Below are positions 1 through 10,446 of a DNA stretch of 15,335 nucleotides, in pieces. The notes under the pieces are model-generated. The model searched no databases, had not been told where the DNA came from, and was given only the letters and a program-made list of their open reading frames with translations. The stretch is from an uncultured Novosphingobium sp. (lineage in GTDB: Bacteria > Pseudomonadota > Alphaproteobacteria > Sphingomonadales > Sphingomonadaceae): positions 1-15,335 of the forward strand of contig CALMBN010000241.1 in NCBI GenBank assembly GCA_937860195.1. The letters are read 5' to 3'. The position numbers were made by a program, and so were the translations under genes. Within the stretch, counting starts at the first letter, position 1. The number at the start of each line of letters is the position of its first letter.

Positions 1-1761
1 GACCCGGGTCTGCGGTGCACAGTCCTTCAGGAATGTGAACCTGCCTTGCTGCGACAGGCCGAGAACCGCTTCGTCGATTTCAAAAATCGTCCAGCTTTGG
101 CCGGGCTGGGCATAACCGGCGAGCGAGCCGGTGCCGAGCCCGACCACGCCAAGCCGCGGCCGCCCCGGAAACAGCCGCGCGGCATTGGCAAAGCCGATCG
201 CTGCGCCCGAACCGGGGCCATAGTAAGATAGCGGAAGGCATTTCATGGCAGGATCGGTTGATTGCTGGCCGTGGAGCGTGGTGCCATGAGCCAATGTCCG
301 CAGTTTTCGACTGGGATAATCGCGCACGGTGTAGATCCCGAAATAGCTGCGGGTGCGCAACCCTTCACGGCTGTCATTGACCGTATCAAATCCGCCCTGG
401 ACCAGCATCACCACGCCCAGCAACCCCAGTGCCAGTGCGCGCCATGGGACCAGCGCCAGACCGAGCACTGCGATCCCGGCCGTCAACGCCCAGCGGCTCC
501 AATCGTCAGGGGCGGTCTGGTTGATCGAATGGAGCTGCCAGACCATCAGCATGAGCGCGAGGCTGACCACTGATAGGCTGAACAGCCGCGCGCCGGCTTC
601 GATCCGATCCAGCTTGGCCCACGCCAGCATGTGCTCGCGCGGGAGCAATGCCGCAGCGGCAAGGACCAGCAGAGGATGTTCCCATACCCAGTCGAATACC
701 AGGGGCGCGATCAGCGCGGTAAACAGCCCGCCCAGCGCGCCGCCTGCCGACATCGCGAGGTAGAACCCGGTCAGTTGCGTCGGAGCGGGGCGCAGATCGT
801 AGAGCCGGGCGTGCAGCGCGACACAGACGAAGAACAGCAAGGCGATGCTGGCAATCACCGGAAGCAGGCCGTTCGAGCCCTGCGAGACCATTGCAAGACC
901 GCCGATCCCGAGGATCATCGGCCAGGCCAGCAGTGAGAGCAGATTGGCTCCGCCAAGCCGGTCAGCGAAGGCGATCACAAAGCTGAGCAGATAGATCCCC
1001 AGCGGAATCACCCACAACAGTGGCATCGCGAAGATATCGGTGGTGAGGTGGGTGGTGGTTGAAAGCATCAACCCGGACGGCACGGCGGCGAGCACGATCC
1101 AATGCGCGAGCCGTTTTGGCGGGATGCGGTCCGCAGCTGCCGGAGCAGCGGCAGCGGTATCCGCCAAGCCTATGCGGCTGCGCGCGCACAGCGCAATCAG
1201 GACCAGCAAGGCCAGATAACCCGCGCTCCACAACCAGGCCTGGGCCTTGATCGGCAGCAAGGGTTCGGCCAGCAGCGGGTAGGCGATCAATCCCGCAAAA
1301 CTGCCGAGGTTGGAAGCCGCGTAGAGCGCCCACGGTTCGCCCGCATCAGGATGAAGCGCATACCAGCGCTGCATCAGCGGGGCCTGCGCCGAAACCAGAA
1401 AGAACACCGGCCCGATGCTGAGCGCGAGCAGTGCGGGAACCCACCAAACCTCGGTCCCTGGCGCTGGCGGAGACATTTCGACCAGCCCGACCGGCAAGGT
1501 GATCAAAGCAACCGCGTAGAGGATCAGATGCAACTTGCGTTGCTGCGCAATCGGAAGCCGCGACAGCCGGTGCGCATACCAGTAACCCGCCAGCAGCAGC
1601 GCCTGATAGACCAGCATCGCGCTGTTCCAGACGTTTGGCGCCCCGCCCAGCCGCGGCAACGCCATCCGCGCGACCATCGGCTGGATCAGGAACAGCAGGA
1701 ACGATCCGGTCAGGATCGTCGTAACGAACAACGCGCGCGCGTGCGCCTTGGAGACGCTCAC
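1..1761 (-). CDS. fused MFS-type membrane / spermidine synthase-like protein (3' end beyond the window)
   Basis: 587 residues are visible and the reading frame stays open through the left edge, so the C-terminus is missing. The N-terminal part (to about residue 470) is very hydrophobic with many membrane segments, beginning with a helix near residues 10-30. After it comes a soluble domain with a Rossmann nucleotide-binding signature, VVGLGTGS at about 539-546, and an acidic strand end FEID at 560-563. These are typical of spermidine synthase and methyltransferase folds, where they hold (decarboxylated) S-adenosylmethionine. The architecture matches the family annotated as fused MFS/spermidine synthase; real aminopropyltransferase activity is uncertain because the catalytic part is cut off. 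The start is GTG, overlapping the TGA of the upstream acetyltransferase gene by 4 nt (GTGA), which indicates translational coupling. It is the last visible gene of the hemB operon. Confidence 0.85.
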   Translation of the reverse strand, partial: MSVSKAHARALFVTTILTGSFLLFLIQPMVARMALPRLGGAPNVWNSAMLVYQALLLAGYWYAHRLSRLPIAQQRKLHLILYAVALITLPVGLVEMSPPAPGTEVWWVPALLALSIGPVFFLVSAQAPLMQRWYALHPDAGEPWALYAASNLGSFAGLIAYPLLAEPLLPIKAQAWLWSAGYLALLVLIALCARSRIGLADTAAAAPAAADRIPPKRLAHWIVLAAVPSGLMLSTTTHLTTDIFAMPLLWVIPLGIYLLSFVIAFADRLGGANLLSLLAWPMILGIGGLAMVSQGSNGLLPVIASIALLFFVCVALHARLYDLRPAPTQLTGFYLAMSAGGALGGLFTALIAPLVFDWVWEHPLLVLAAAALLPREHMLAWAKLDRIEAGARLFSLSVVSLALMLMVWQLHSINQTAPDDWSRWALTAGIAVLGLALVPWRALALGLLGVVMLVQGGFDTVNDSREGLRTRSYFGIYTVRDYPSRKLRTLAHGTTLHGQQSTDPAMKCLPLSYYGPGSGAAIGFANAARLFPGRPRLGVVGLGTGSLAGYAQPGQSWTIFEIDEAVLGLSQQGRFTFLKDCAPQTRV

Positions 1762-2308
1762 CGGTTAAGCCATTCGCTGCGGGCGATTCGGTAGGTGACG
1801 TGCCGCAGCAAGGGATCGTCCGCAGGCACGCTTGGGTGATCGAAGTCGAGCGCGGGCTGGTGGATCATCCCAAGCCGCTCCATCACTGCCCGGCTGGCCC
1901 TGTTTTCGACCGTGGTAATCGCCCAGGCGGCATCATCGGGAAGATTGGCAAAGACCCAATCGGCAGCGCCGTGCGCCGCTTCGCTGGCATAGCCGTGGCC
2001 CCAGCAGTCGCTCGCCAGCCGCCAGCCAAGCTCAGCCTTGCCGTTGACCGGCCCGGCAGTCCCGCGAATGACTCCGCACCAGCCGATCAGCCTCGCATCG
2101 CTCTGCCGTTCAAGCGCCCAGAAGCAGTGCCCCAGCTCGGTCTGCATGGCCTGCATCTGCGCCAGTCGCGTTGCAACCTGCGCGCGGCTCATCAGCGGAC
2201 CGAGTGTCGCCATCACCACCGGATCGCTACAAATCGCATGGAACGGCGCAGTGTCGGCCTCGCGCCAATCGCGCAGCACCAGCCGCTCGGTTTCGATCCG
2301 GATTCCAG

Positions 2309-2312
<4 letters not shown>
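1758..2312 (-). CDS. GNAT family N-acetyltransferase (RimJ/RimL-like), copy A
   Basis: A 184-residue protein of the Acetyltransf_3 type, which transfers acetyl from acetyl-CoA to an amino group; the substrate cannot be predicted. The N-terminal strand IETERLVLRDW (6-16) is the usual family opening. The acetyl-CoA pyrophosphate loop lies in ELGWRLASDCWGHGYASEA (94-112), and ENRAS (136-140) followed by MERLG (144-148) is the conserved C-terminal helix. The ATG chosen overlaps the upstream TGA by 4 nt (ATGA). A start 15 nt further upstream is possible but would push into the neighbour and add residues that do not look like the family. The gene is a tandem paralogue of the acetyltransferase just upstream and is coupled to the membrane protein gene downstream by GTGA. 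Confidence 0.9.
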
Positions 2313-5452
<3,140 letters not shown>

Positions 5453-5565
5453 TGCATCTCCGCACCTTCCCTGCACTGGGCATGGTTAATCTTCACCTAA
5501 GAACCGGGGGATTTTGTCGACTTTGCCTTGCGGCAAGCAAGCGGGCTTGGCACATCGGCCTTACC
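5453..5565. promoter_or_regulatory. divergent intergenic region between the M23 peptidase and helicase genes
   Basis: 113 nt separate the two start codons, so both promoters should lie here or in the gene starts. I see no convincing -35/-10 pair on either strand. An 11-bp interrupted palindrome, CTTGC-G-GCAAG, lies at 5527-5537 and could be an operator, but one short palindrome is weak evidence. The helicase ATG has no clear Shine-Dalgarno sequence, whereas the peptidase ATG has GGAG at 5458-5461 on the minus strand. Confidence 0.4.
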
Positions 5566-8100
5566 ATGAACACGCGCAGTCCGGACTCCGCGTCACGCCT
5601 CAAAGCTGTGCTCGGTCCGACCAACACCGGCAAGACCCACCTCGCGATCGAGCGGCTCTGCGCGCATTCATCCGGCATGATCGGCTTTCCGCTGCGGCTG
5701 CTGGCCCGCGAGGTCTATGACAAGGTTTGCGCCATGAAGGGCGCGGATCAGGTTGCGCTGATCACCGGGGAAGAACGGATCGAGCCCAGGAACGCGCGCT
5801 GGCTGCTCTGCACCGCGGAAGCCATGCCGGTCGGGGCCGATCTCGCTTTCGTGGCGGTCGATGAAATCCAGCTGGGCGCAGACCGCGAACGCGGGCACGT
5901 TTTCACTGACCGGATGCTTCACGCAAGGGGGCGCGAGGAAACGATGCTGCTGGGATCAGCCACGGTCGAGCCACTGGTGCGCTCATTGCTGCCCAGGGCA
6001 GAAATTGTCAGCCGCCCGCGCTTTTCGACACTGAGCCATGCCGGAGCCAGAAAACTGAGCCGGATTCCGCCGCGCAGTGCAATCGTCGCATTCAGCGCCG
6101 AGCAAGTCTATGCAGTAGCAGAGATGCTGCGGCGGTTTCGCGGCGGAGCAGCAGTCGTGATGGGCGCGCTTTCGCCCGAAACCCGCAACAAGCAGGTATC
6201 TCTATACCAGAATGGCGAGGTTGATTACCTCGTTGCGACTGACGCAATCGGGATGGGGCTCAATCTCGACATCGATCACGTTGCCTTTGCCGGACTCAGC
6301 AAATTTGACGGTCAGCGCCAGCGGCGGCTGACCACCAGCGAAATGGCCCAGATCGCCGGGCGCGCGGGAAGGCACCAGCGCGATGGAACCTTTGGAACGC
6401 TGTCCGGCAGCGGCAGTCACGATTCTGAATTTGCCGCCGAGGAGGTCTACGCGATTGAGGAACATCGCTTTCCCCCGCTGACCAAACTGTTCTGGCGTGA
6501 GGCCGAGCCCGATTGCAGCAGTCTGGCCGCGCTGATCTCCGACCTGTCGCGCCCGCCCGAGCGTGACGGTCTGGCCCCTGCACCCGAAGCGATCGATCTG
6601 GCCGTGCTGCGCCGCTTGTCTGAAGAACCGGACATTGCCGCCTCAGTGCGCAGTGAGGCGCAGGTCCGGCGCTTTCGCGAGGTTTGCTCGCTTCCCGATT
6701 TCCGCCAGCACGGCGCCGAAACCCACAGCCGCTTTGTTTCACGGCTCTGGGAGGACCTGCGCCGGGGCCAACTGGGCGGGGACTTTGTGGCGCGGGCAAT
6801 CGCTGAACTCGATAATCCAGCTGGCGATATCGACACTCTGCAAATGCGAATTGCGGCGATCCGGACCTGGTCCTATGTCACGCAGCGGCCCGACTGGGTG
6901 CTGGCGAGGGACGAAATGGCAGCGCGGGCAAGAGCTGTGGAGGCCCGCCTGTCCGATGCGCTTCATGGCCGATTGACCGAACGGTTTGTCAGTCGCCGGA
7001 CCTCTGTCCTGATGAAGAAACTCGGGCCGGATTCAGCATTGCTGCCGGTCAGGCTGGCGGGCGACGAAGTGCTGGTCGATGGTGAGGCCATCGGACATCT
7101 GGCGGGGTTCCGGTTCCGGGTTGATCCGCAAGTCCGGCTGGCCGACCGCAAGCTGTTGCTCGCGGCAGCCGAGCGGCATCTGCCCACACTGCGCAGCAAG
7201 CAAGCCGAAGCGCTTTTGGGCGACCTGGCGGCGCGGCCAGCGGCAATTTCGCTTAAAGGGCCGCAACTCATTTGGGATGGCGAACCGATTGCACGGCTCG
7301 ATTCGGGGCGCGGGGTGCTCAATCCCCGGATCGCGCTGGATGCCACGCTTGACGGACTGTCCGCCGATTTACGCAAGCGTCTGCGCGTGGGGCTCGAAGG
7401 CTGGCTTGAGCAGGCCTTGTCCGCGCTCGCGCCGCTGCGAAAGATCGAGCAGGCCGCGCTGGCCGAGGCTGCGGGGCCGGATCTGCGCGCACTGCTGATC
7501 CGGCTGGCCGAAGCGGGCGGGCTGCTTGAACGGGCCGGTTCGGGGCTCGACCGGCTCACTCCGGAGCAGCGTGACCGGTTGCGCAAATTGGGAGTCAGGG
7601 TTGGCGCGCTTGATCTGTTCGTGCCAGAACTGCTCAAGCCCGCCGCGCTGACTGCCTGGCACACTCTGCTGGCAGCAAGAAGTATCGCTTTGCCCACTCC
7701 GGTACCGGGGATGCCGCCGGTAGTCGCAACACCGGACAAAGTTGCTGCTCCGCCAGGCTATCGCCCGCTCGGCAAACAAGCCTTGCGCCTCGATCTGGCA
7801 GAGAAACTTCTGCGCCTGACCCATGACGCGCGGGTTGCAGCCAAAGGCAGGCCGTTCGTCATTGATCCGGCACTCGCAATTTCGACCGGTTTGGCGACGG
7901 CGGGCTTTGCACAACTGCTGCGGCTGGCCGGATTTTCTGCCGCCGTGCCGCGCCCTTTGCCCGCCGGTGCTTTCGGCCCGCCTCGTCCCCCGCTCTGGCG
8001 CTGGCGACCGTCGCCGCGCGAACAATCGGTCCGGATGGCGCCCCTGCTGCCGCCGCCCGCTGGCAGCGCATTTGCTGCCTTGGCTGGGCTGGTCCGGTAG
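5566..8100 (+). CDS. SUV3-like superfamily 2 RNA/DNA helicase
   Basis: An 844-residue ATP-dependent helicase related to mitochondrial SUV3. Motif I is GPTNTGKT (17-24), motif II is the SUV3-type DEIQ (99-102), motif III is SAT (131-133), the second RecA lobe has VATDAIGMGLNL (223-234), and motif VI is QIAGRAGR (262-269). Helicase motifs end near residue 300. The following 540 residues are Ala/Leu/Arg-rich with no motif I recognise and end in a Pro/Trp-rich tail (PPRPPLWRWRPSPRE). The ATG at 5566 places the usual VLGPTNTGKTH start near residue 15; an in-frame ATG at 5482 would add 28 non-family residues. The stop overlaps the start of the S4 gene by 1 nt (TAGTG). In many alphaproteobacteria this helicase precedes an S4 protein, FdxA and CarD. 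The function is not established; RNA unwinding in decay or ribosome work is an inference. Confidence 0.93.
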   Translation: MNTRSPDSASRLKAVLGPTNTGKTHLAIERLCAHSSGMIGFPLRLLAREVYDKVCAMKGADQVALITGEERIEPRNARWLLCTAEAMPVGADLAFVAVDEIQLGADRERGHVFTDRMLHARGREETMLLGSATVEPLVRSLLPRAEIVSRPRFSTLSHAGARKLSRIPPRSAIVAFSAEQVYAVAEMLRRFRGGAAVVMGALSPETRNKQVSLYQNGEVDYLVATDAIGMGLNLDIDHVAFAGLSKFDGQRQRRLTTSEMAQIAGRAGRHQRDGTFGTLSGSGSHDSEFAAEEVYAIEEHRFPPLTKLFWREAEPDCSSLAALISDLSRPPERDGLAPAPEAIDLAVLRRLSEEPDIAASVRSEAQVRRFREVCSLPDFRQHGAETHSRFVSRLWEDLRRGQLGGDFVARAIAELDNPAGDIDTLQMRIAAIRTWSYVTQRPDWVLARDEMAARARAVEARLSDALHGRLTERFVSRRTSVLMKKLGPDSALLPVRLAGDEVLVDGEAIGHLAGFRFRVDPQVRLADRKLLLAAAERHLPTLRSKQAEALLGDLAARPAAISLKGPQLIWDGEPIARLDSGRGVLNPRIALDATLDGLSADLRKRLRVGLEGWLEQALSALAPLRKIEQAALAEAAGPDLRALLIRLAEAGGLLERAGSGLDRLTPEQRDRLRKLGVRVGALDLFVPELLKPAALTAWHTLLAARSIALPTPVPGMPPVVATPDKVAAPPGYRPLGKQALRLDLAEKLLRLTHDARVAAKGRPFVIDPALAISTGLATAGFAQLLRLAGFSAAVPRPLPAGAFGPPRPPLWRWRPSPREQSVRMAPLLPPPAGSAFAALAGLVR

Positions 8101-8411
8101 TGCGCATCGACAAGCTGCTCTGGTTTCTGCGCCTGACCAAGTCCCGCGGGGCGGCGCAGGCACTGGTTGGGGCTTGCCAGATCCGGCTTAACGGCAAGCG
8201 GGTTGAGCGCGCTGCACAGGCAGCTGAAACAGGGGACGTGCTGGTCCTGCCCTTGCCTCATGGGGCGCTGGTCATCGAGTTGATCGCCGTGCCCGTCCGG
8301 CGCGGCCCACCCGCCGAAGCGCAATCATGCTATCGGGTGCTTGACGGAGTGCGTGAAAATCCCATAGCAGCGAGGGAGAACAACGCGCCTGAGGGGACTT
8401 TACCGCCATGA
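8100..8411 (+). CDS. RNA-binding S4 domain protein (Hsp15/HslR-like)
   Basis: A 103-residue basic protein with an S4 RNA-binding domain in residues 1-50: [16 protein letters not shown], a short helix, then the signature [14 protein letters not shown] and the closing strand GDVLVLPLP. It resembles Hsp15 (HslR), which in E. coli binds stalled 50S subunits carrying peptidyl-tRNA and helps recycle them. That role is known for the family but is only inferred here. The C-terminal 30 residues are short and probably disordered. The start is GTG, sharing one base with the helicase stop, and the stop shares 4 nt with the fdxA start (ATGA), so helicase, S4 protein and ferredoxin should be made together. 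Confidence 0.9.
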   Translation: MRIDKLLWFLRLTKSRGAAQALVGACQIRLNGKRVERAAQAAETGDVLVLPLPHGALVIELIAVPVRRGPPAEAQSCYRVLDGVRENPIAARENNAPEGTLPP

Positions 8412-8746
8412 CCTATGTCGTCACCGACGCCTGCATCAAATGCAAGTACACCGACTGCGTCGAGGTCTGCCCGGTAGATTGCTTCTATGAGGGTGAGAAC
8501 ATGCTGGTGATCAACCCCAGCGAATGCATCGATTGCGGGGTGTGTGAGCCAGAGTGCCCGGCCGAAGCAATCCTACCCGATACCGAAAGCGGGCTGGAGC
8601 AGTGGCTCGAGCTCAACACCAAATTCTCTGCCGAATGGCCCAACATTACCACCAAGAAAGAACCACCGGCCGAGGCCGACGAGCACAAGGGCGAAGACGG
8701 CAAGTTCGAAAAGTTCTTCTCGGCCGAGCCCGGCGACGGGGATTGA
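8408..8746 (+). CDS. fdxA: seven-iron ferredoxin (3Fe-4S plus 4Fe-4S)
   Basis: A 112-residue cytoplasmic electron carrier closely resembling Azotobacter vinelandii ferredoxin I. The cysteine pattern is complete. By analogy, C9, C17 and C50 bind the 3Fe-4S cluster and C21, C40, C43 and C46 bind the 4Fe-4S cluster. The extra cysteines C12 and C25 of that family are also present ([17 protein letters not shown], then [12 protein letters not shown]). The C-terminal half has the usual extension containing WPNIT, followed by an acidic, lysine-rich tail. The start ATG overlaps the S4 stop. AGGGGA at 8392-8397, ten bases upstream, is a good ribosome binding site. The redox partner is unknown. The position between an RNA-handling pair and carD is a widespread alphaproteobacterial arrangement. 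Confidence 0.96.
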   Translation: MTYVVTDACIKCKYTDCVEVCPVDCFYEGENMLVINPSECIDCGVCEPECPAEAILPDTESGLEQWLELNTKFSAEWPNITTKKEPPAEADEHKGEDGKFEKFFSAEPGDGD

Positions 8747-8783
8747 TCCGGATCGTCCGGGCATCCGTCCAGCACTGAAACAG

Positions 8784-8806
8784 TCGCGCTCTTGCAGCGC
8801 GATTCT
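8784..8806 (+). terminator. stem-loop after fdxA, possible weak terminator
   Basis: TCGCGCT (8784-8790), loop CTTGC, AGCGCGA (8796-8802) form a perfect 7-bp stem, followed by TTCT. The hairpin is clear, but the T run is short, so termination may be partial or the structure may only protect the mRNA 3' end. It sits 37 nt after the fdxA stop and upstream of the proposed carD promoter, as expected for separating the two units. Confidence 0.45.
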
Positions 8807-8814
8807 CGCCTCTG

Positions 8815-8850
8815 GTAATAATGTTACAGTTGTGCTATATAATAGCGCGA
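8815..8850 (+). promoter_or_regulatory. candidate carD promoter with perfect TATAAT
   Basis: TATAAT lies at 8838-8843 inside an AT-rich island (GTGCTATATAATAGC) that stands out from the surrounding GC-rich DNA. Transcription would start near 8850, giving a carD leader of about 150 nt. There is no good TTGACA at 16-18 bp spacing (the position holds GTAATA). A TG at 8833-8834 would make an extended -10 for the alternative box TATATA at 8836-8841. The call rests mainly on the -10 box and its position. Confidence 0.5.
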
Positions 8851-9001
8851 CAGCGGAGAGGCTTGCCCTCAGGCGACCGCTGCAATTCGTGAAAGGTGGG
8901 ACGCATAGGCGGTTGATGGAAGCATCGGGCCGGGACGAATCCCATGCCCGTGGCGCTACCGAACGACCGCAATCCGATCCCGCGATTGAAAGGACTGTTA
9001 C
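8851..9001 (+). promoter_or_regulatory. structured 5' leader of carD
   Basis: The presumed untranslated leader can form two hairpins. The first is CAGCGG (8851-8856) with CCGCTG (8877-8882), enclosing an inner GAGG/CCTC stem (8858-8861 with 8867-8870). The second is CGGGC (8926-8930) with GCCCG (8946-8950), continued by GGGA/TCCC around a CGAA loop (8932-8943). The carD ribosome binding site, AAAGGA at 8989-8994, lies outside both stems, seven bases before ATG. I recognise no known riboswitch or leader-peptide signature. No gene-like reading frame is supported in the 255 nt between fdxA and carD. Confidence 0.35.
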
Positions 9002-9538
9002 ATGGTGGTCAAGGCCCACGCCTTCGACGTTGGTGACTACGTTGTCTATCCCAAGCACGGGGTCGGCCGGGTAATTGAACTGCAAGAGCAGGAAATCGCC
9101 GGGATGACGCTCGAGCTCTACGTGCTCCGGTTCGAAAAAGAACGCATGACCCTGCGGGTGCCGACCAACAAGGTCGAAGCGATCGGGATGCGCAAACTAT
9201 CAAGCGACAAGACCCTGCGCGAAGCCCTCGCCACGTTGACCGGCAAGCCCAAGGTCAAGCGCACGATGTGGTCGCGCCGCGCCCAGGAATACGAAGCGAA
9301 GATCAATTCTGGCGATCTGGTTTCGATCGCCGAAGTGACCCGCGACCTGTTCCGGGCCGACGATCAGCCTGAGCAAAGCTATTCCGAGCGGCAGATCTTC
9401 GAAGCCGCCTCCTCGCGACTGGCCCGCGAACTGGCTGCGATGGAAAAGACCGACGAGCCGACCGCGCTCAAGAAGATCCTTGCGATTCTCAACGAACATG
9501 CGCCAAAATACTACGCGGAAGCAGCCGTTCCAGCTTAA
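9002..9538 (+). CDS. carD: CarD/CdnL family RNA polymerase-binding transcription regulator
   Basis: A 178-residue protein that in characterised relatives binds the RNA polymerase beta subunit and stabilises open complexes, notably at rRNA and other growth promoters. The N-terminal Tudor-like RNAP-interaction domain is visible at residues 8-65 (FDVGDYVVYPKHGVGRV, then RFEKERMTLRVPTNK). The helical C-terminal DNA-binding domain follows, including W90 in TMWSRRAQEY, which probably corresponds to the tryptophan that wedges into the upstream edge of the bubble in mycobacterial CarD. The length is normal for the alphaproteobacterial form. The ATG has AAAGGA with 7-nt spacing. The gene is transcribed with its neighbours' polarity but appears to have its own promoter upstream and a strong terminator downstream. 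Confidence 0.95.
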   Translation: MVVKAHAFDVGDYVVYPKHGVGRVIELQEQEIAGMTLELYVLRFEKERMTLRVPTNKVEAIGMRKLSSDKTLREALATLTGKPKVKRTMWSRRAQEYEAKINSGDLVSIAEVTRDLFRADDQPEQSYSERQIFEAASSRLARELAAMEKTDEPTALKKILAILNEHAPKYYAEAAVPA

Positions 9539-9558
9539 GCTCCGCCTGGCAGATTTTG

Positions 9559-9587
9559 AAGGGCCGTCCCGCCGGGGCGGCCCTTTT
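9559..9587 (+). terminator. Rho-independent terminator of carD
   Basis: AAGGGCCG (9559-9566) pairs with CGGCCCTT (9578-9585). The stem continues with CCC/GGG around a GCCG loop after a one-base bulge, and ends in a TTTT run at 9584-9587. It starts about 20 nt after the carD stop. The GC-rich stem, short loop and T tail make this the most convincing terminator in the window. Confidence 0.85.
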
Positions 9588-9654
9588 GCAATGGGCTCTT
9601 GAAACATCCGCCATGCTGTATTATGTCAGCAATACGGATAACAGGAGAAACGCC
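9588..9654 (+). promoter_or_regulatory. upstream region and ribosome binding site of the GIN lipoprotein gene
   Basis: The gene must be started here because a strong terminator lies just upstream. TTGAAA at 9599-9604 could be a -35 box. TTATGT at 9621-9626 (16-nt spacing) or TATTAT at 9619-9624 (14-nt spacing) could be the -10 box; neither pair is convincing. AGGAG at 9643-9647, seven bases before the ATG at 9655, is a strong ribosome binding site. It decides this start over the in-frame ATG at 9613. Confidence 0.4.
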
Positions 9655-10446
9655 ATGAAGTTCAGGTTCGGCAATTTCGCCAAGGCCATGGGCCCGATCA
9701 TCGCAGTCGCGCTGGCGGCCAGCCTCGCGGGCTGTGACGGTGCCAAGATCAGCATCAACGGCGAAGAGGGCAAGCCGCTGGCCGAACTCGATCTGTCAGG
9801 CACCGCGCCCGATGAGCTTGTTCTGGCTGGCCCCGATGAGGTCCGCGTCACCACTGGTGACAAGCTGGCGATCACGGTTGAGGGCGATCAGGAAGCAAAA
9901 GACCAGCTCCGCTTCAGCCTCAAGGATGGCAGCCTGGCAATCCACCGCAAGGACAAGATGTTTGGGAACGGCGGCAAGGTCGCAATTATCAACGTCACCA
10001 TGCCGGCTCCCAGGGAAGTGGTAATGGCTGGATCAGGCAAGATCACCACCGCAAATCTCGCCAGCAAAGCCAATGTCACGGTGGCCGGTTCCGGCACGAT
10101 CGAAAGCACCGCAGTGTCGGGCGAATCGCTCGACCTGACGATTGCCGGATCGGGCAATTTTCGCGCAGCGGGCAACGTCAAAATGCTCGACATGACCATC
10201 GCCGGCAGCGGATCGGCCCAGATGGATGCATTGAAAACCGACAAGGCCGACGTTTCCATCGCAGGATCGGGCAGTGCCACTTTTGCTTCTGACGGCGATG
10301 TTGAAGCCAGTATCATGGGTTCGGGCGATGTCACGGTAAAGGGCCGCGCCCGCTGCACTGTCAGCTCGATGGGTTCAGGCAAGCTGGTTTGCGAAACCCC
10401 GGTCCAGCAAAAGGACAAGGACGCGACCGAAGCGCCAAATTCCTAA
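9655..10446 (+). CDS. GIN domain (DUF2807) lipoprotein
   Basis: A 263-residue secreted lipoprotein. Residues 1-27 form a lipoprotein signal peptide (MKFRFGNFAK, hydrophobic core, lipobox LAGC with acylated C27). The next residue is Asp, which in E. coli would keep the protein in the inner membrane; whether that rule holds here is uncertain. The mature part carries seven [A/M]GSG turns at 125, 144, 164, 183, 203, 221 and 239, each preceded by a short beta strand, with a steady 18-20 residue period. This fits the right-handed beta-helix known for the putative auto-transporter adhesin/head GIN domain family. C234 and C246 could form a disulfide. The tail (QQKDKDATEAPNS) is polar. Function is unknown. 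The stop codon overlaps that of the convergent sua5. Confidence 0.88.
   Translation: MKFRFGNFAKAMGPIIAVALAASLAGCDGAKISINGEEGKPLAELDLSGTAPDELVLAGPDEVRVTTGDKLAITVEGDQEAKDQLRFSLKDGSLAIHRKDKMFGNGGKVAIINVTMPAPREVVMAGSGKITTANLASKANVTVAGSGTIESTAVSGESLDLTIAGSGNFRAAGNVKMLDMTIAGSGSAQMDALKTDKADVSIAGSGSATFASDGDVEASIMGSGDVTVKGRARCTVSSMGSGKLVCETPVQQKDKDATEAPNS

Noticed and set aside
1102..1794. 230-codon open frame on the plus strand opposite the MFS/spermidine synthase-like gene
   Set aside because: Gln/Arg-rich low-complexity translation with no domain. The minus strand encodes clear membrane helices and a nucleotide-binding motif.
5527..5537. CTTGC-G-GCAAG palindrome as a regulator binding site
   Set aside because: A single short palindrome without a second copy or a neighbouring regulator gene; it is only mentioned within the intergenic region entry.
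6963..7739. 258-codon open frame on the minus strand opposite the helicase
   Set aside because: Ser/Arg/Pro-rich composition without motifs, lying wholly inside a well-supported gene.
8745..8754. GATCCGGATC palindrome right after fdxA as a terminator
   Set aside because: It has no loop and no T run. The stem at 8784-8802 is the better candidate.
8801..8941. Two GANTC sites (8801-8805 and 8937-8941) upstream of carD as CcrM/GcrA cell-cycle control
   Set aside because: One such site is expected about every 256 bases by chance, so two in this region do not show enrichment.
8916..9074. Small open frame (53 codons) in the carD leader running into carD
   Set aside because: No ribosome binding site at proper spacing, no recognisable protein features, and it overlaps the carD start in another frame. 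A leader peptide cannot be excluded but has no support.
9556..9654. Extended N-terminus for the GIN lipoprotein
   Set aside because: It would begin inside the carD terminator and hide the lipoprotein signal peptide. The ATG at 9655 has AGGAG at good spacing and a proper signal sequence.
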